DNA of 64,000 nt from Notamacropus eugenii (taxonomy: Eukaryota > Chordata > Mammalia > Diprotodontia > Macropodidae). The stretch lies in assembly GCF_028372415.1 (NCBI RefSeq), contig NC_092872.1, positions 518,506,224-518,570,223 of the forward strand. The letters are read 5' to 3'. The notes under the pieces were generated by a model. It did not search any database, was not told where the DNA came from, and saw nothing but the letters and a program-made list of their open reading frames with translations. A program made the translations under genes and the position numbers. Of this stretch, positions 42,811 to 53,399 are shown in pieces (position 1 is the stretch's first letter; each line of letters opens with the position of its first letter).

Positions 42811-43073
42811 TTTCACAAATATGTTTTTTGGCAAATCTTAAAATGCTAATAATAATAATTTATTATTATATATAACAAATAATAATAGTAATAATGATTA
42901 TCCCTGACTCTGAGGCTGCCTCTTTATCTACTATTCTATGCTGCTCTTGATTAACTGGAACTCTCAATTGATTGCAAATATGATATGTATCTTTGGGCAA
43001 GTTGTCTCCTTGAGCTCAGTTTTCTCAACAAAGCCCGTTATGAGTCTTAAATCCCTATAGAAATGTGAGGTAG

Positions 43074-43201
43074 AATGATGATGATGATGATGATGATGAT
43101 GATAGTGATGGTGATGGTGAAGGTGATGGTGATGGTGATGATGATGATGATGATGGTGATGGTGATGGTGATGGTGATGATGGTGAAGGTGATGGTGATG
43201 G

Positions 43202-43236
<35 letters not shown>

Positions 43237-43617
43237 GTGATGGTGAAGGTGATGATGATGATGATGGTGATGGTGATGATGATGAAGATGGTGGTGATGA
43301 TGGTGATGGTGATGATGGTGATGGTGATGATGGTGATGGTGATGATGATGATGGTGATGATGATGAAGATGGTGGTGATGATGGTGATGGTGATGATGGT
43401 GAAGGTGATGGTGATGGTGATGATGATGATGGTGATGGTGAAGGTGATGGTGATGGTGATGATGATGATGGTGATGATGATGAAGATGGTGGTGATGATG
43501 GTGATGGTGATGGTGATGATGGTGAAGGTGATGGTGATGGTGATGATGATGGTGATGGTGATGATGATGATGGTGATGATGATGAAGATGATGATGGTGA
43601 TGGTCATGGTGATGATA
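43074..43617. repeat. 544-bp GAT/GGT/GAA trinucleotide array with higher-order units
   Basis: About 181 triplets. Modules such as GGTGAAGGTGATGGTGATGG and GATGATGAAGATGGTGGTGA recur many times, so the array has an 80-150-bp superstructure. All changes are multiples of three. Reverse frames read poly-His or Ile/Thr and the forward frame Met/Val. There is no evidence of expression. Confidence 0.97.
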
Positions 43618-43755
43618 GCTCATATTTCTATTGCACCTTAAGGTTTTCACAGTGCTTCATGTTTATTTTTTTATTTAATCATCACAATCCTGGGAAGTAG
43701 GTGCTACTGTGATCTGCTTTTCATATGAGAAAGCTGAGATTCAGAGTTTCTGCTT
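43618..43755 (-). repeat. MIR, reverse
   Basis: TAGCTCATATTTCTATTGCA, GGGAAGTAGGTGCTACTGTG. The GAT array abuts its 3' end. Confidence 0.75.
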
Positions 43756-43767
43756 AGCTGGGAAACA

Positions 43768-44010
43768 GTGATGTGGGAGAAAGAGCCTGGTTCTGAGTAG
43801 GACTGAATAGTAGCTTTGGGATTGCCTGGGTAGAAGTCCCTGATCCGCTGTCAGCTTGTTGTGTGACCTCAGGCACATCACTTCCCTCTCTAGACCCCCT
43901 TTGCCTTTTCTGCTTAATTTTCTCATCCATAAAAAAGAGACTTATATTATTGACCTCAGGGTTGTTGTGAGAATAACCCTTTGTAGTGCAATTATTTGTG
44001 AATGTGAATT
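43768..44010 (+). repeat. MIR
   Basis: GCTTGTTGTGTGACCTCAGG, TTTTCTCATCCATAAAAAAG, CAGGGTTGTTGTGAGAATAA. Confidence 0.75.
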
Positions 44011-44640
44011 ATTAAAAGATCTGTGTAGCTTCTCCTTCCACTGACTCAGGTCATGATCCTTCTGTGGTTAAGTGGGTTTTCTGGAGTTTCTGTGGCCAAA
44101 ACTCAGTACCTTGGGATCAAACTTTTTCAGAGCCTTTCTAGACTTAGTCAAAATAGTCCTAGGAAGACTGGCATATATGACAACTGAACTGGTATAGCCT
44201 TCAAAAGTATAGGGTTACATCTATGTCATAATGAGACAGAGCTATAACTAGGATGGAGCAGCTAGTACTTTGACCTTGGGTACAAGCTTCTAAGAAGTAC
44301 ACTTGCTCCCTGTGGAGTTCTTCTAGCTGATGGCTCCATACCATGACCCCTGTAAATGTGCCATAACCAGCCCTATTTAATTGCCCAGCCCTTGGCCACT
44401 ATTCCTGAAGGTTCTAATGCTATATAGCTTTTTCTCATGGAGTCTGCCTTTCCCCATTGTCATATGCCTCAAGTGGTGTACCTCAACTGGCTTTTTAGTG
44501 GTTAACATAACTGTACCTGAATGGGACAGACTGTCTAGCAGCTCCCCCACTGACTCCCACCCCCAAATTGCCCTGGATGCTTGGCTTGTTAGTAATGTCT
44601 CTGATGAGGCATTTAAAGAGAACGTTAGTGAAGGGTCATT
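44011..44640. other. No recognised feature
   Basis: Unassigned. The 87-codon frame 44381-44644 shows no domain. Confidence 0.4.
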
Positions 44641-44750
44641 ATGACCCTTTGGTCATAATGTATGTAATATGTATGTAATAATAATGTAATTATGAAATAA
44701 TTATGTATATTATGTAATAGTAATGTATATAATAATGCATAGATCAGCAT
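44641..44750. repeat. AT-rich (ATAATGTA) imperfect repeat
   Basis: ATAATGTATGTAATATGTAT and variants. It begins with an inverted pair, TGACCCTTTGGTCA. Confidence 0.85.
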
Positions 44751-45239
44751 GAACCAAACTCTACAGTGACCATCTCCTGCAGGTGGGGAGCTATGAGTCC
44801 TTAAGCTCCAGGCTAATAGGAAGAGACCCAGTGTTGGGTCTTCCTGATTAGTATGGAGCCCATCATTCCCCTCTGTGACCCCTACCACCTTCCCAATACC
44901 TCACCCTTCCAGCTGGGGAGGAGGAGTTGGGGGGAAGGATTCCAGCTGCCAGTTCTCTGTGCAAGTCATTTCCATGTGAAAAGAACTGATCCAAGTTAAT
45001 TATTTTAGAGATACAAGCCTGGGTATGGATATTCATTTCTCATTAGAAAGGACTGTCTTCCCTCTCTCCAGGGAGCAACTGAGAACATCTTCCCTAAATG
45101 GTGGATAAAGGTCTTGCAAACACCATACTTTGGGGGGTGGAGAGGGAGGAGCCAAAAATGGGGAGTCTTGTGGAGGATCCCATTAGGCCCACTCTGTTAA
45201 GGCTGTTTTCAGCTACCCAGGCCTCTGGACAATTTGGAT
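44751..45239. other. No recognised feature
   Basis: Unassigned. Confidence 0.4.
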
Positions 45240-46160
45240 GAATCACAGAATCTGAGAGTTAGAAAAGGCCTCAGAGGACATTTAATTCAACTCGATTCCT
45301 GACAAGTGGTCTTCTTAAACACATGTGGTGACAGGGTACTCACTGTCTCTTGGGGCAGCAGCCTGTGTCATTGTTGGATAGCGAGCTTTGCTAGAAAGGG
45401 TTTCTTCAGCTCGAGTCAAAATCTGCCTCTTTGTAATCCCCTCCCTTCCCTCAACCCTCTGTTTCACTCCTTGTCGAACCTATAGGACCAAGCAGAATAT
45501 GACATATTCAAATACTTTAGCTACTTCTTTGTATCAGTCTGCAGGAAGAAGTCTCCATTCCTTTTATTGTCCTGGTTGCTGTCTTCTTGATGTGCGTTTG
45601 CTAACATCCTTCTAAAAATGTGTTTCCTTGAATGGAATTCAGCATTCCAATGGGATGTGGCCAAGGGACAGCAGAGTAGTACCGTAGCCCCTTTTGTTTT
45701 AGACAGTGTACTTCTATGGAGGTAACTGTGTGGTACAGTGGATAGTGCACTGGACCTGGAGTCAAGAAGGCTCATCTTCCTGAATTCAAATCCTGCCTCA
45801 GTCACTTACTTAGTTGTATGACCCTGGACAAGTTACTTTACCCTGTTTGCCTCAGTTTCCTCATCTGTGAAATGAGCTAGAGAAGGAATGGCAAACCATT
45901 TCAGTATCTTTGCCAACCCAACCCCAAATGGGGTCATGAAGAGTCAGACATGACTGAAAAATGACTTAATGAGAACAACACCATGAATGTGGTCCAAAAC
46001 CACAGGAGCTTTTTTGCCCTCTATGTTACCCTCTTGTTTTATGCTGTGCTTGCAGTTCATGGAAACCCCCAGACCTCTTTCATACAAGTGATTGTGTAGC
46101 TACACCTTTCCTCAGTCCTTATTCCTTATGTGTAGAGTTGATTTCCTCCCCCCACCCCCA
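45240..46160 (-). repeat. CR1/L3-like LINE 3' region, reverse, split by a SINE
   Basis: Tentative. The GAATCACAGAATCTGAGAGT start resembles inverted CR1-type ends. GAATTCAGCATTCCAATGGG and TGGTCCAAAACCACAGGAGC continue on the far side of the SINE at 45718-45982. Confidence 0.45.
45718..45982 (+). mobile_element. RTE-tailed SINE
   Basis: ACTGTGTGGTACAGTGGATA head, CTCAGTTTCCTCATCTGTGA, CCCCAAATGGGGTCATGAAG and a GAGTCAGACATGACTGAAAA end. An extra GGCTCATCTTCCTGA in the head is an insertion relative to other copies. Confidence 0.92.
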
Positions 46161-46534
46161 ATTAACCAGAATACCTGTTAAATGAAACATCTGTCCACAT
46201 AATGAGTTTATCACAAAACAAGTTCCAGGTATTTTCTAGGTTCAGGTCATTTCCTAACAAATCTCTCTTACCTTCTCTTTTATTCTGCTCAGCAGAATTT
46301 ATTTTTAGAAAGATGACCTTGAGGTTTAATTGTCTGTCAACAGTGATTCAACCATGGACTCTATTTCATTATTACTTGAATGAACAGGAAGTCAACAATT
46401 ACAGTTCTTCCAGTAAGATGGAGGGTCAAAGGGTCCCGTTATCTGCCCAGACAATGCAGGCATCGCTAAGTGACATGCCAATGTGCCTTAAGGTCCACCA
46501 GGCCCTTCCATTGGCCGTGCAGCTGAGTGTACTT
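46161..46534. other. No recognised feature
   Basis: Overlaps a 118-codon frame (46202-46558) without a domain. Confidence 0.4.
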
Positions 46535-46672
46535 AGATGTGTTGTCTTCTCCAATTAGAAAGTAAACTTCATGAAAGCAGGGATTATGTCTCTTTTCTGT
46601 GTGTCTCCCTAGAGCTTATCACAGTGTATGGTACATAGTAGGAGCTTTATGCTCATTCACTCATTCATTTGT
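46535..46672 (+). repeat. L2 3' end
   Basis: AGAAAGTAAACTTCATGAAA and GGTACATAGTAGGAGCTTTA. Confidence 0.75.
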
Positions 46673-46851
46673 GAGCTGACTGATATAGGTGTTCCCTCTC
46701 CTGAAATAGACTTCAACCCATTTATGCTTTCTGAGACTTCTAGAGAATGACAGAATCTGAGTTGAAAGGTACCTCAAAGGCCATCAGTCTATCCTGTGTG
46801 ATTCTTTTCTGTGTCTTATAATTTCTCTAGAGAAGATCTACCCCAAAATAA

Positions 46852-47080
46852 TTACTGACATTTAAATAACACTTGGAGGTTTGCAAAGTGCTTTATTTAC
46901 TATTGTCTCATCTGGTCACTTACAACAACCATGTGAAGTAGGTTCTATAGTTATCGTTAGTCTCATTTTACAGATGGAGAAACAGACTTAGGTAAAGTGA
47001 CTTATCCACTGTCACACAACTGCTAAGTGTCAGAGAGGAGAGCCCAGGTCAAGCACTCTTTTCACTATTCTGTGTTGTTA
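46852..47080 (-). repeat. MIR, reverse
   Basis: TTTGCAAAGTGCTTTATTTA, CATTTTACAGATGGAGAAAC, AACTGCTAAGTGTCAGAGAG. Confidence 0.8.
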
Positions 47081-47099
47081 CCCACTGTAACATCAAGGA

Positions 47100-47745
47100 C
47101 TCTGGCATACACAGGAGGGCCTGCTTACAGGTTCTTAGATCTGCTTTTCTAAAAGGAAAGCAACTTTTGAGGGGTCAACAATCACTTTAATCAAGTACAT
47201 ATATCATTCACTTAGTTCAGGGGGAAAAAGTCAGCACCCTGAACTTCAGAGAAAGTACAGAGAAAAAAAGTCAACAGACAGGGCTGCCAACTGTCTGACC
47301 ATGAGAAATCCATACATAGTTCCCAGAGAGAGAAGCACCAACATCTGAGTTTTCAGAGTGGGGAAGGGGCAGCTCCTTTGTGGCTTCCCAGAGTTCCGTC
47401 TGACACAAAAACCTTCTTCCAAAAACTAAGCCCCAAAATAAAACCTCACCTCAGAGTATTTATACACTTTTCAGAGCCGGAGGACAAGACCCTCTGACCC
47501 AGTGCTTCAACAGAAATTAATAAATGATATTGAGGCCTATTAATGGATGGGAAAGATCTTTAACTCTTCCTCCCACTCACCATTAATCTTTCATTACCAT
47601 CATACCCACCATGCATTGGAAACTTTCCTCTATGTCTTTCTAAAACTTGAGAGGTTTTAGTATAATACTTGTGCTCTCTGTTGTTACTCCTTCTTCTCAA
47701 TACATTTTGACCAACTAGCTAAGCCACCATATTCCGGTTTTATAT
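47100..47745. other. Unassigned, repeat-like block
   Basis: TTTTGAGGGGTCAACAATCA, AGTTCCCAGAGAGAGAAGCA and TTTTCAGAGCCGGAGGACAA look like an old dispersed element (LTR or DNA transposon) but I cannot name it or find its ends. Confidence 0.35.
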
Positions 47746-47944
47746 GACATGTTTTGCCTACAAAGTAATACTATGGGTATCTCCATTGCCTTTGAACTCC
47801 TTGAAATAACATGTCTTTGGATGTTTGCGGTCACATCACTAGATGAAGATGAATCATCACATCATAGAATTAGATCTAAAAAGGACCCAATCCAACCCTC
47901 TCCTTTTATAGATGAGGAAACTGAAGCCTATAGAAGTGAAATTC

Positions 47945-48108
47945 AGTTCAATTTATTAAACAAACATCTATTATAGGTCTACTGTGTGTGTGTCACTAGG
48001 CATATGAAGACAAAAAGCCAACCGATCAAGGAACTGGCATTTTGCTGGGGAGATTTATACAGATGAATAGGGATAAAGACTACAATTTCATTGATCTAGG
48101 GAACTCTG
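47945..48108 (-). repeat. L2 3' end, reverse, interrupted by a MITE
   Basis: AACAAACATCTATTATAGGT and CAAAAAGCCAACCGATCAAG. Confidence 0.55.
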
Positions 48109-48366
48109 CAGGGGTGTGCTGGTAAATAGTGAACAAATGACTCAAGAAAAAGCACCCACAATACAATTTTAAGTTTAATATGCATTATTAATATTCTCCA
48201 TCACTTTAAAGAAGTTATGTGTAGACTTAAGTCTAGTCAATCAACAAAACTGTAAATTAAGCTTCAATTTGTAGTGTTTGCTGATTTCTGAGGTGTAGAT
48301 GCTCATGCTGAAAATTTAACAATCAGCTTTAAAGAACTGGTCTGAATGGACTTCAGCACATCCCTG
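48109..48366. mobile_element. hAT-type MITE, copy 2, with target duplication
   Basis: Terminal inverted repeats CAGGGGTGTGCT and AGCACATCCCTG; 258 bp. Flanked by GAACTCTG (48101-48108) and GAACTCTT (48367-48374), 7 of 8 identical. No coding capacity. Same family as 19080-19337. Confidence 0.85.
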
Positions 48367-48384
48367 GAACTCTTAGGAGTTCTA

Positions 48385-48525
48385 TAAATGCGGGTTGGCA
48401 TTTTCTATCAGACTTGCAGCTTTTGGGAGTTACCTAGGGGGTTGAGAGGTGAAATGATTTGCCCAGGGTCACTTAGTCAGAAGTAAGTCTTCTGGATCCT
48501 GAGGTCCTCTCTGTCCAATAAGCCA
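48385..48525 (-). repeat. THER-type SINE, reverse
   Basis: GGTTGGCATTTTCTATCAGA, GTGAAATGATTTGCCCAGGG. Confidence 0.6.
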
Positions 48526-48534
48526 GACTGTTTT

Positions 48535-48780
48535 TGAAGAGGGAGACAATAGTAAAAAACTGGGAGGATCAGGAAAGAGTCCATAGGAAGTGAAACCTAA
48601 GTTGAGCCTTGAAGGAAACTAAAGATTCTGAGAGGTGGAGGTTAAGAGGGAGAGTATTCCAGGGGTGGGAGAGGCATCCTGTACAAAGACTATCTCTCCC
48701 TTTATAGGATATAGAATATTAAGTAGGAGAATGCCTGTTAGTTCAGTTTGGACTGGAAAGGAGGATGGAAAGACAGAGTT
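48535..48780 (-). repeat. L2 fragment, reverse
   Basis: TTGAGCCTTGAAGGAAACTA and GGGAGAGTATTCCAGGGGTG match L2 positions that recur in the next entry, so this is a separate L2 copy. Confidence 0.6.
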
Positions 48781-48785
48781 GGACC

Positions 48786-50330
48786 AACCAATCAATAAAC
48801 ATTTATCATGCACCTACTATGTGCCAGACACTATGCTAAGCTCTGGGGATACAAAAAGAGGTAAAAAGTCCCTGTCCTCAAGGAACTTACAATCTAACGG
48901 GGGAGACAACATGCACGCAAATAAAGACAAAGTAAGTTAGATACAGGAGAAATAGGAAATAATTAACAGAAAGAAAACACTAGAATTCAGAAGGGTTGGG
49001 AATGGCTTCCAGTAAAAGATAGGATTTTAGTTAAGGCTTAATGAAAGCTAGGGAGGTGAGTAGGTGCAGCAGAGGAGGGAGAGCATTCCAGGTATGGGAG
49101 ACAGCCAGTAAAAATGCCCAGAGCCAAGAGATGGAGTGTCTTGTTGGTGTAACACTCAGAGGCCAATGTCACTGGATCATAGCCTATATGGCAAGGAGTA
49201 AAGTCCTAGAAAACTGGAAGTATATGAAGAGGAGGGTAGGGCTTTGAATCCCAAAAGGTGGCATTTTGTTTTTGGTCCTTGAGGCAATAGGGAGTCACTG
49301 AAGTTTATTGAGAAGGATGATGAGATGATGGGAACCTATGTTTTAGGAAAATCTTCTTAGTGGCTAAATGGAGGATGGGTTGGATAGGGAGAGACCTGAG
49401 ACAAGCAGACTCACTAGTAGGCTCTTAGATAAGTGTGTTAGTCCCAGAGTGAAGTGATAAGGACCTATAACAGAGTAGTGACAGTGTTTAGAGATGTTGC
49501 AAAGGTGAAGTCTACAGGCCTTGCCAACAGATGGAATATGGGGTGAGAGACAGTGAGGAGTTGAGGATAACTATTAGACTGTGAGTCGGAGGGACTGGGA
49601 GGATGGTGCTACCCTCTACAGTAATAGGGAAGAGTAGGAGGTGAGGAAGATTTAGGGGGAAAGGTGATGAGTTCTGTTCTGGACATTTTGAGTTTCAAAT
49701 GTCCACTGGATATTGGTTTGAGATGTTTCAAAGGCAGTTGGAGATCAGAGATTGTGGGTCAGCAGAGAGTTTGGGGCAGGAGAGGTAGATTTGAGAATCA
49801 TTAGCACAGAGATAGTCATTAAATACATGGGAACTGATGAGATCTCCACTTGAAGTAGTATAGAGGAATGAGAGAAGAGGGACAGAATCCTGAGGGATGC
49901 CTATGGTTAGAGGGATCTCATCTGTAAGAGGATCCAGCAAAGAAAACAGAAGGAGTAGTCAGATAGGTAGGAGCAGAGCCAGGGAAGAATGGCGTCCTGA
50001 AAACCTAGAGAGAAGAGGATATCAGGGAGGAGAGAGTGATCAACAGTGTCAAAGCCTGCAGAGAGGACAAGGAGAATGAGGATAGAGAAAAGGCTTTGGC
50101 AGACAAGAAATCATTAGTAACTCTGGAGAGAGCCTTTTCAATGGAATGATAAGGACTGAAGCCAGATTATATGGAATTAAGAGGAGAGCAAGAGGAGAGA
50201 AAGTGAAGGTACCTCTTGGAGATGGTTTTTGAGGAGTTTAGCTAGTTTAGATGATAGTGGGGATGGAGAGATCAAATGAAAGTTTTTTTCAGGATGGGGC
50301 CTATGAGAAGGGCCCTATGTCTTTTAACTC
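48786..50330 (-). pseudogene. L2 LINE reverse-transcriptase region and 3' end, degenerate
   Basis: Longest L2 in the window, about 1.55 kb, read on the reverse strand. Near 50060-50030 the frame gives FDTVDH, reverse-transcriptase motif A. 49940-49728 reads MLDPLTDEIPLTIGIPQDSV, then LYTTSSGDLISSH and SQIYLS. There the expected YADD catalytic box is changed to CAND. The 3' end AATCAATAAACATTTATCAT lies near 48786. Several frameshifts; inactive. Confidence 0.85.
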
Positions 50331-50617
50331 CAAAGTCAATGTTCTATTCTGCTGCTGCACATTGCCCATTTGAAAGAGGTGTGTGTGTGCACGTGTGCAT
50401 GCGCAGCTGAGGAGCCCTGACAGACTTACAGTTTTCACAGATAGAATCCAGCCTGTTCTCTTGCTCCTGTTCAACTTACTAAGGCAGGAAAATAAACTCA
50501 GGTGGTTTAGATTCTCAACAAGAACAAAGTTGAAATGGAAAGGCCTAGGGAGAGGGTGTGTTTAACTCTTGGGCAACCAGAAAGTTCTACTACCCAGAAC
50601 CTCCTATTCCCTGTACA
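50331..50617. other. No recognised feature
   Basis: Contains a short GTGTGTGTGCACGTGTGCATG tract near 50381. Confidence 0.4.
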
Positions 50618-50818
50618 GTTTGGTAGAGTGGAGAAGACACTGGATTGAAAGACAGATCTAAGTCTTAGTTCTGCTCTTAGCTTACTCTGTGACCTTGGAT
50701 AGATAATTTTTTCTTCTCTGAGCCTTATTTTCCATATCTCTAAAGTTGGAGGGTGAGGTAGGGCTGGACTAGATGATTTCTAAAATTATTTCCACCCCAA
50801 ATCTTAGGATTCTATGAC
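50618..50818 (+). repeat. MIR
   Basis: TTTGGTAGAGTGGAGAAGAC head, TACTCTGTGACCTTGGATAG, GGCTGGACTAGATGATTTCT. Confidence 0.75.
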
Positions 50819-51194
50819 TCCCCCTGACACAAGGTCCGTTAAGTCTTGACTGTGTTCGTAGGGGCATCTTTCCATTATAATTCACATAAAAGAGAAATGG
50901 GTCTCAAAGATCTCTGGGAGCCTAGAACTAGCATCAGTTCTTTGAACTTATTCTTATCTCTTGAACATTTTCTGTGGATACTGTCCTTATCATTAACCAA
51001 GAGATCATGTCAGAAGCTCATTGAAATGCCCATATTTTCCACCTATGAATCCTAGACTAAATGTTTATCTGAAGCAGAATTTTCTCTCACAGATTTATTA
51101 GCACAGAAACTTTGGGGCCTTACTAAATTCTAGACTCTTCTTTCCCTCCCACATCTCTAGCATGGAGTTCAAAAGAAATGCTAATAATAGCAAG
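50819..51194. other. No recognised feature
   Basis: Unassigned AT-rich sequence. Confidence 0.4.
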
Positions 51195-51400
51195 GTGTAT
51201 GATGAGAAAGACCCCTGAACAGTTCTGGAGACAGAATTGATCTGCGTTCAGATCCAGATTCTCTAACTTACTATCCATGTAAAGCAAGAGGCTTAATTTC
51301 TTGATTTCTAAGATGGGAGTAAATAACACTTGTACTATTGACTGACCTCTTTGGGTTGTTCAGAAAAAAGTACTCAAGAAATGTGAATTATTAGGATAAT
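51195..51400 (+). repeat. MIR
   Basis: GTTCTGGAGACAGAATTGAT, GCGTTCAGATCCAGATTCTC, TTGGGTTGTTCAGAAAAAAG. Confidence 0.6.
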
Positions 51401-51409
51401 GGTATCCAC

Positions 51410-51640
51410 GTCTACTGACTTTGAATTTAAATAGTGCTTTATATCCAAGAGCTAATTTGGCTCCACAGCAATCCTGTGAGGTAAGTAATGTGATTATCAC
51501 TCCCCTCCCATTTGATCCATGAGTATACATAAGCTCTGAGAAAGGAAAAGATCTGCCCCAGATCCCACAGCTAATAAAGAGAAGAGATGGAGTCTCCTGA
51601 ATCCCAGGCCAATGTCTGATGCTTGGTTTTCTCAGAAGGA
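51410..51640 (-). repeat. MIR, reverse
   Basis: AATAGTGCTTTATATCCAAG, CAGCAATCCTGTGAGGTAAG, CAGATCCCACAGCTAATAAA. Confidence 0.7.
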
Positions 51641-51695
51641 CAGGTCTTTAATGCCTGTTTCAGAGATCATCCTCCAGAGCTTAGCCCTTATTACT

Positions 51696-51938
51696 GCTGT
51701 TTAATCATTTCAGTCATTTCTGACCACATTTGGGGTTTCCTTGGCAAAGATACTGGAGTGGTTGGCCATTTCCTTCTCCAGCTCATTTTACAGATGAAGT
51801 AGCTGAGGTGAACAGGGTTATGGGACTTGTCTAGGGTCACATAGCTACTAAATATATGAGGCAGGATTTGAACTCAGTAAGATGAGTCTTTCTGTCTCCA
51901 GGCTTGGTGCTCAATCCACTGCCCCACCTAGCTGCCCC
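51696..51938 (-). mobile_element. RTE-tailed SINE, reverse
   Basis: CATTTGGGGTTTCCTTGGCA, CATTTCCTTCTCCAGCTCAT and a CCCCACCTAGCTGCCCC head at the right end. Confidence 0.92.
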
Positions 51939-52361
51939 CTACACATTGGCAAAACAGTGAAGGAGGTTTTGATGCCTGCTTTTATCTCTTTCCAATCCCT
52001 TGCTCCGCCCTCTTTCACTAATCCTATCTTCCATGTCCAAGGGTCTTGTTCTCAGTTCTCAGCCAAGAAGTCCTGCTGAGGTTTTAGCTTAAAGGAGTTA
52101 CCCTTTGTAGAATTTTTAAAAAACGTATTATATCACTGTATCCCTCTCTTTTCCGTACCAGAAAGCTCTTCCTTTTAACAGAAGATTTTTCTTTAAAAAG
52201 AAAAAAGTCAGCAAAACTTATCAGTACATCAAATGAAAATCTGACTATATATCCAGTGCTCCACATCTGTAAACCTTCCCCCTGGTCTCTTCCTATTACC
52301 AAGGAATGGAGCAGCTGATTTCTCATATCTTTTTTGGGGGCCTAGCCTGTTCTTTGTAATT
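51939..52361. other. No recognised feature
   Basis: Unassigned sequence between a SINE and an L1 piece. Confidence 0.4.
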
Positions 52362-52640
52362 TTGCATAATTCAGTTTCAGTTGTTTTCTGGTTATTTTTA
52401 TTTACATTGTTTCAGTCGTTGTATATTGGGTTTCTCTTTTTGACTTGATTTACTTTGCGTTAGTTCATATGTCTTCCCTACTTCTCTGTAGTCATTGTAT
52501 TTATTGTTTCTTGCAATACAGTAATATTCCATTAATTTACATGCAATAGCTTGTCAATGGACATTTACTTTGTTTCCAGTTCTTTGCCACTATATAGTAA
52601 GTGTTGCTATAAATATAGATAATTGCATATCAATAGGGAA
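52362..52640 (-). repeat. Old L1 ORF2 C-terminal fragment, reverse
   Basis: Reverse-strand reading LMEYYCIARNNKYNDYREVG and SQSS resembles the ORF2 C-terminus; strongly diverged. Confidence 0.6.
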
Positions 52641-52965
52641 TATTGAAAACCCCGAATTCCTGAAGAATCTGAAGGAATGAATCTCTAAAAGGTAGAATTT
52701 TCCAAATTAGTGACACAGGTAGTGGGGGAAATAGTTTTGGGTAGAAGGTAATATCCAGCACCCCTCTGAACGTCCAGAATAGGCAACTATCTATTTTTCT
52801 AATGTCTAGAGTCAGTCTTCAGATAACGCTGATTTCTTTGACAGAAATGGCATAGCATCGTAGGATCCTATCTATGTAAAGAGTCACTTTTAGCTCTGAG
52901 ATTCTAAGATTCTAGGACATAGTTTCTTCATATGTAAAAGGAGAGGATTGAACTAGATGCTCTCT

Positions 52966-53260
52966 AAAGTCTCTTCCAGCTCTGATGTTCTAGGTTCTAA
53001 AATTCCTTCCAATCCTAACGCATCCTATGTACTGTTTTAAGATCTTTTCCAGTTTTAACATTCTATATTCTGAGGTCCCTTTCTATCACTGATATCCTCT
53101 GTTTTAAGATCCCTTCTAGTACAGACTCTAACAATAGTCTATGTTCTATGTTTTAAAAGGACTTCCAATTCTAACTGCTATCTATGTGCTGAGGTCTCTC
53201 TCAGCTCTAATTCCATATTTTCAGGTCCCCTTTAGTCCTGTTATTTTATGTCCTTTGATC
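52966..53260 (+). repeat. Tandem array of MIR-derived units of about 35 bp
   Basis: Eight related units of 31-49 bp: AAGTCTCTTCCAGCTCTGAT, AAGATCTTTTCCAGTTTTAA, AGGTCCCTTTCTATCACTGA, AAGATCCCTTCTAGTACAGA, AGGTCTCTCTCAGCTCTAAT, AGGTCCCCTTTAGTCCTGTT and others. A MIR-like 5' part lies at 52880-52965. Confidence 0.8.
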
Positions 53261-53399
53261 TATAATGTGAACTGGAGTGGTTGGGGAAAGCTTCATGGAA
53301 GAGATGAAGCTTGAACTAGCCTCAGCTGGGCAGAGAGGAGAGAGAGGCAAGCTGTTCTAAGCAGGGTGAACAGCCCTGACTCCAAATCAAATACAGTTT

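Noticed and set aside
42964..43650. Open frame encoding a 228-residue poly-histidine protein
   Set aside because: It is a direct translation of the GAT/GGT triplet array. The array's length changes are all multiples of three, so every phase without a stop stays open.
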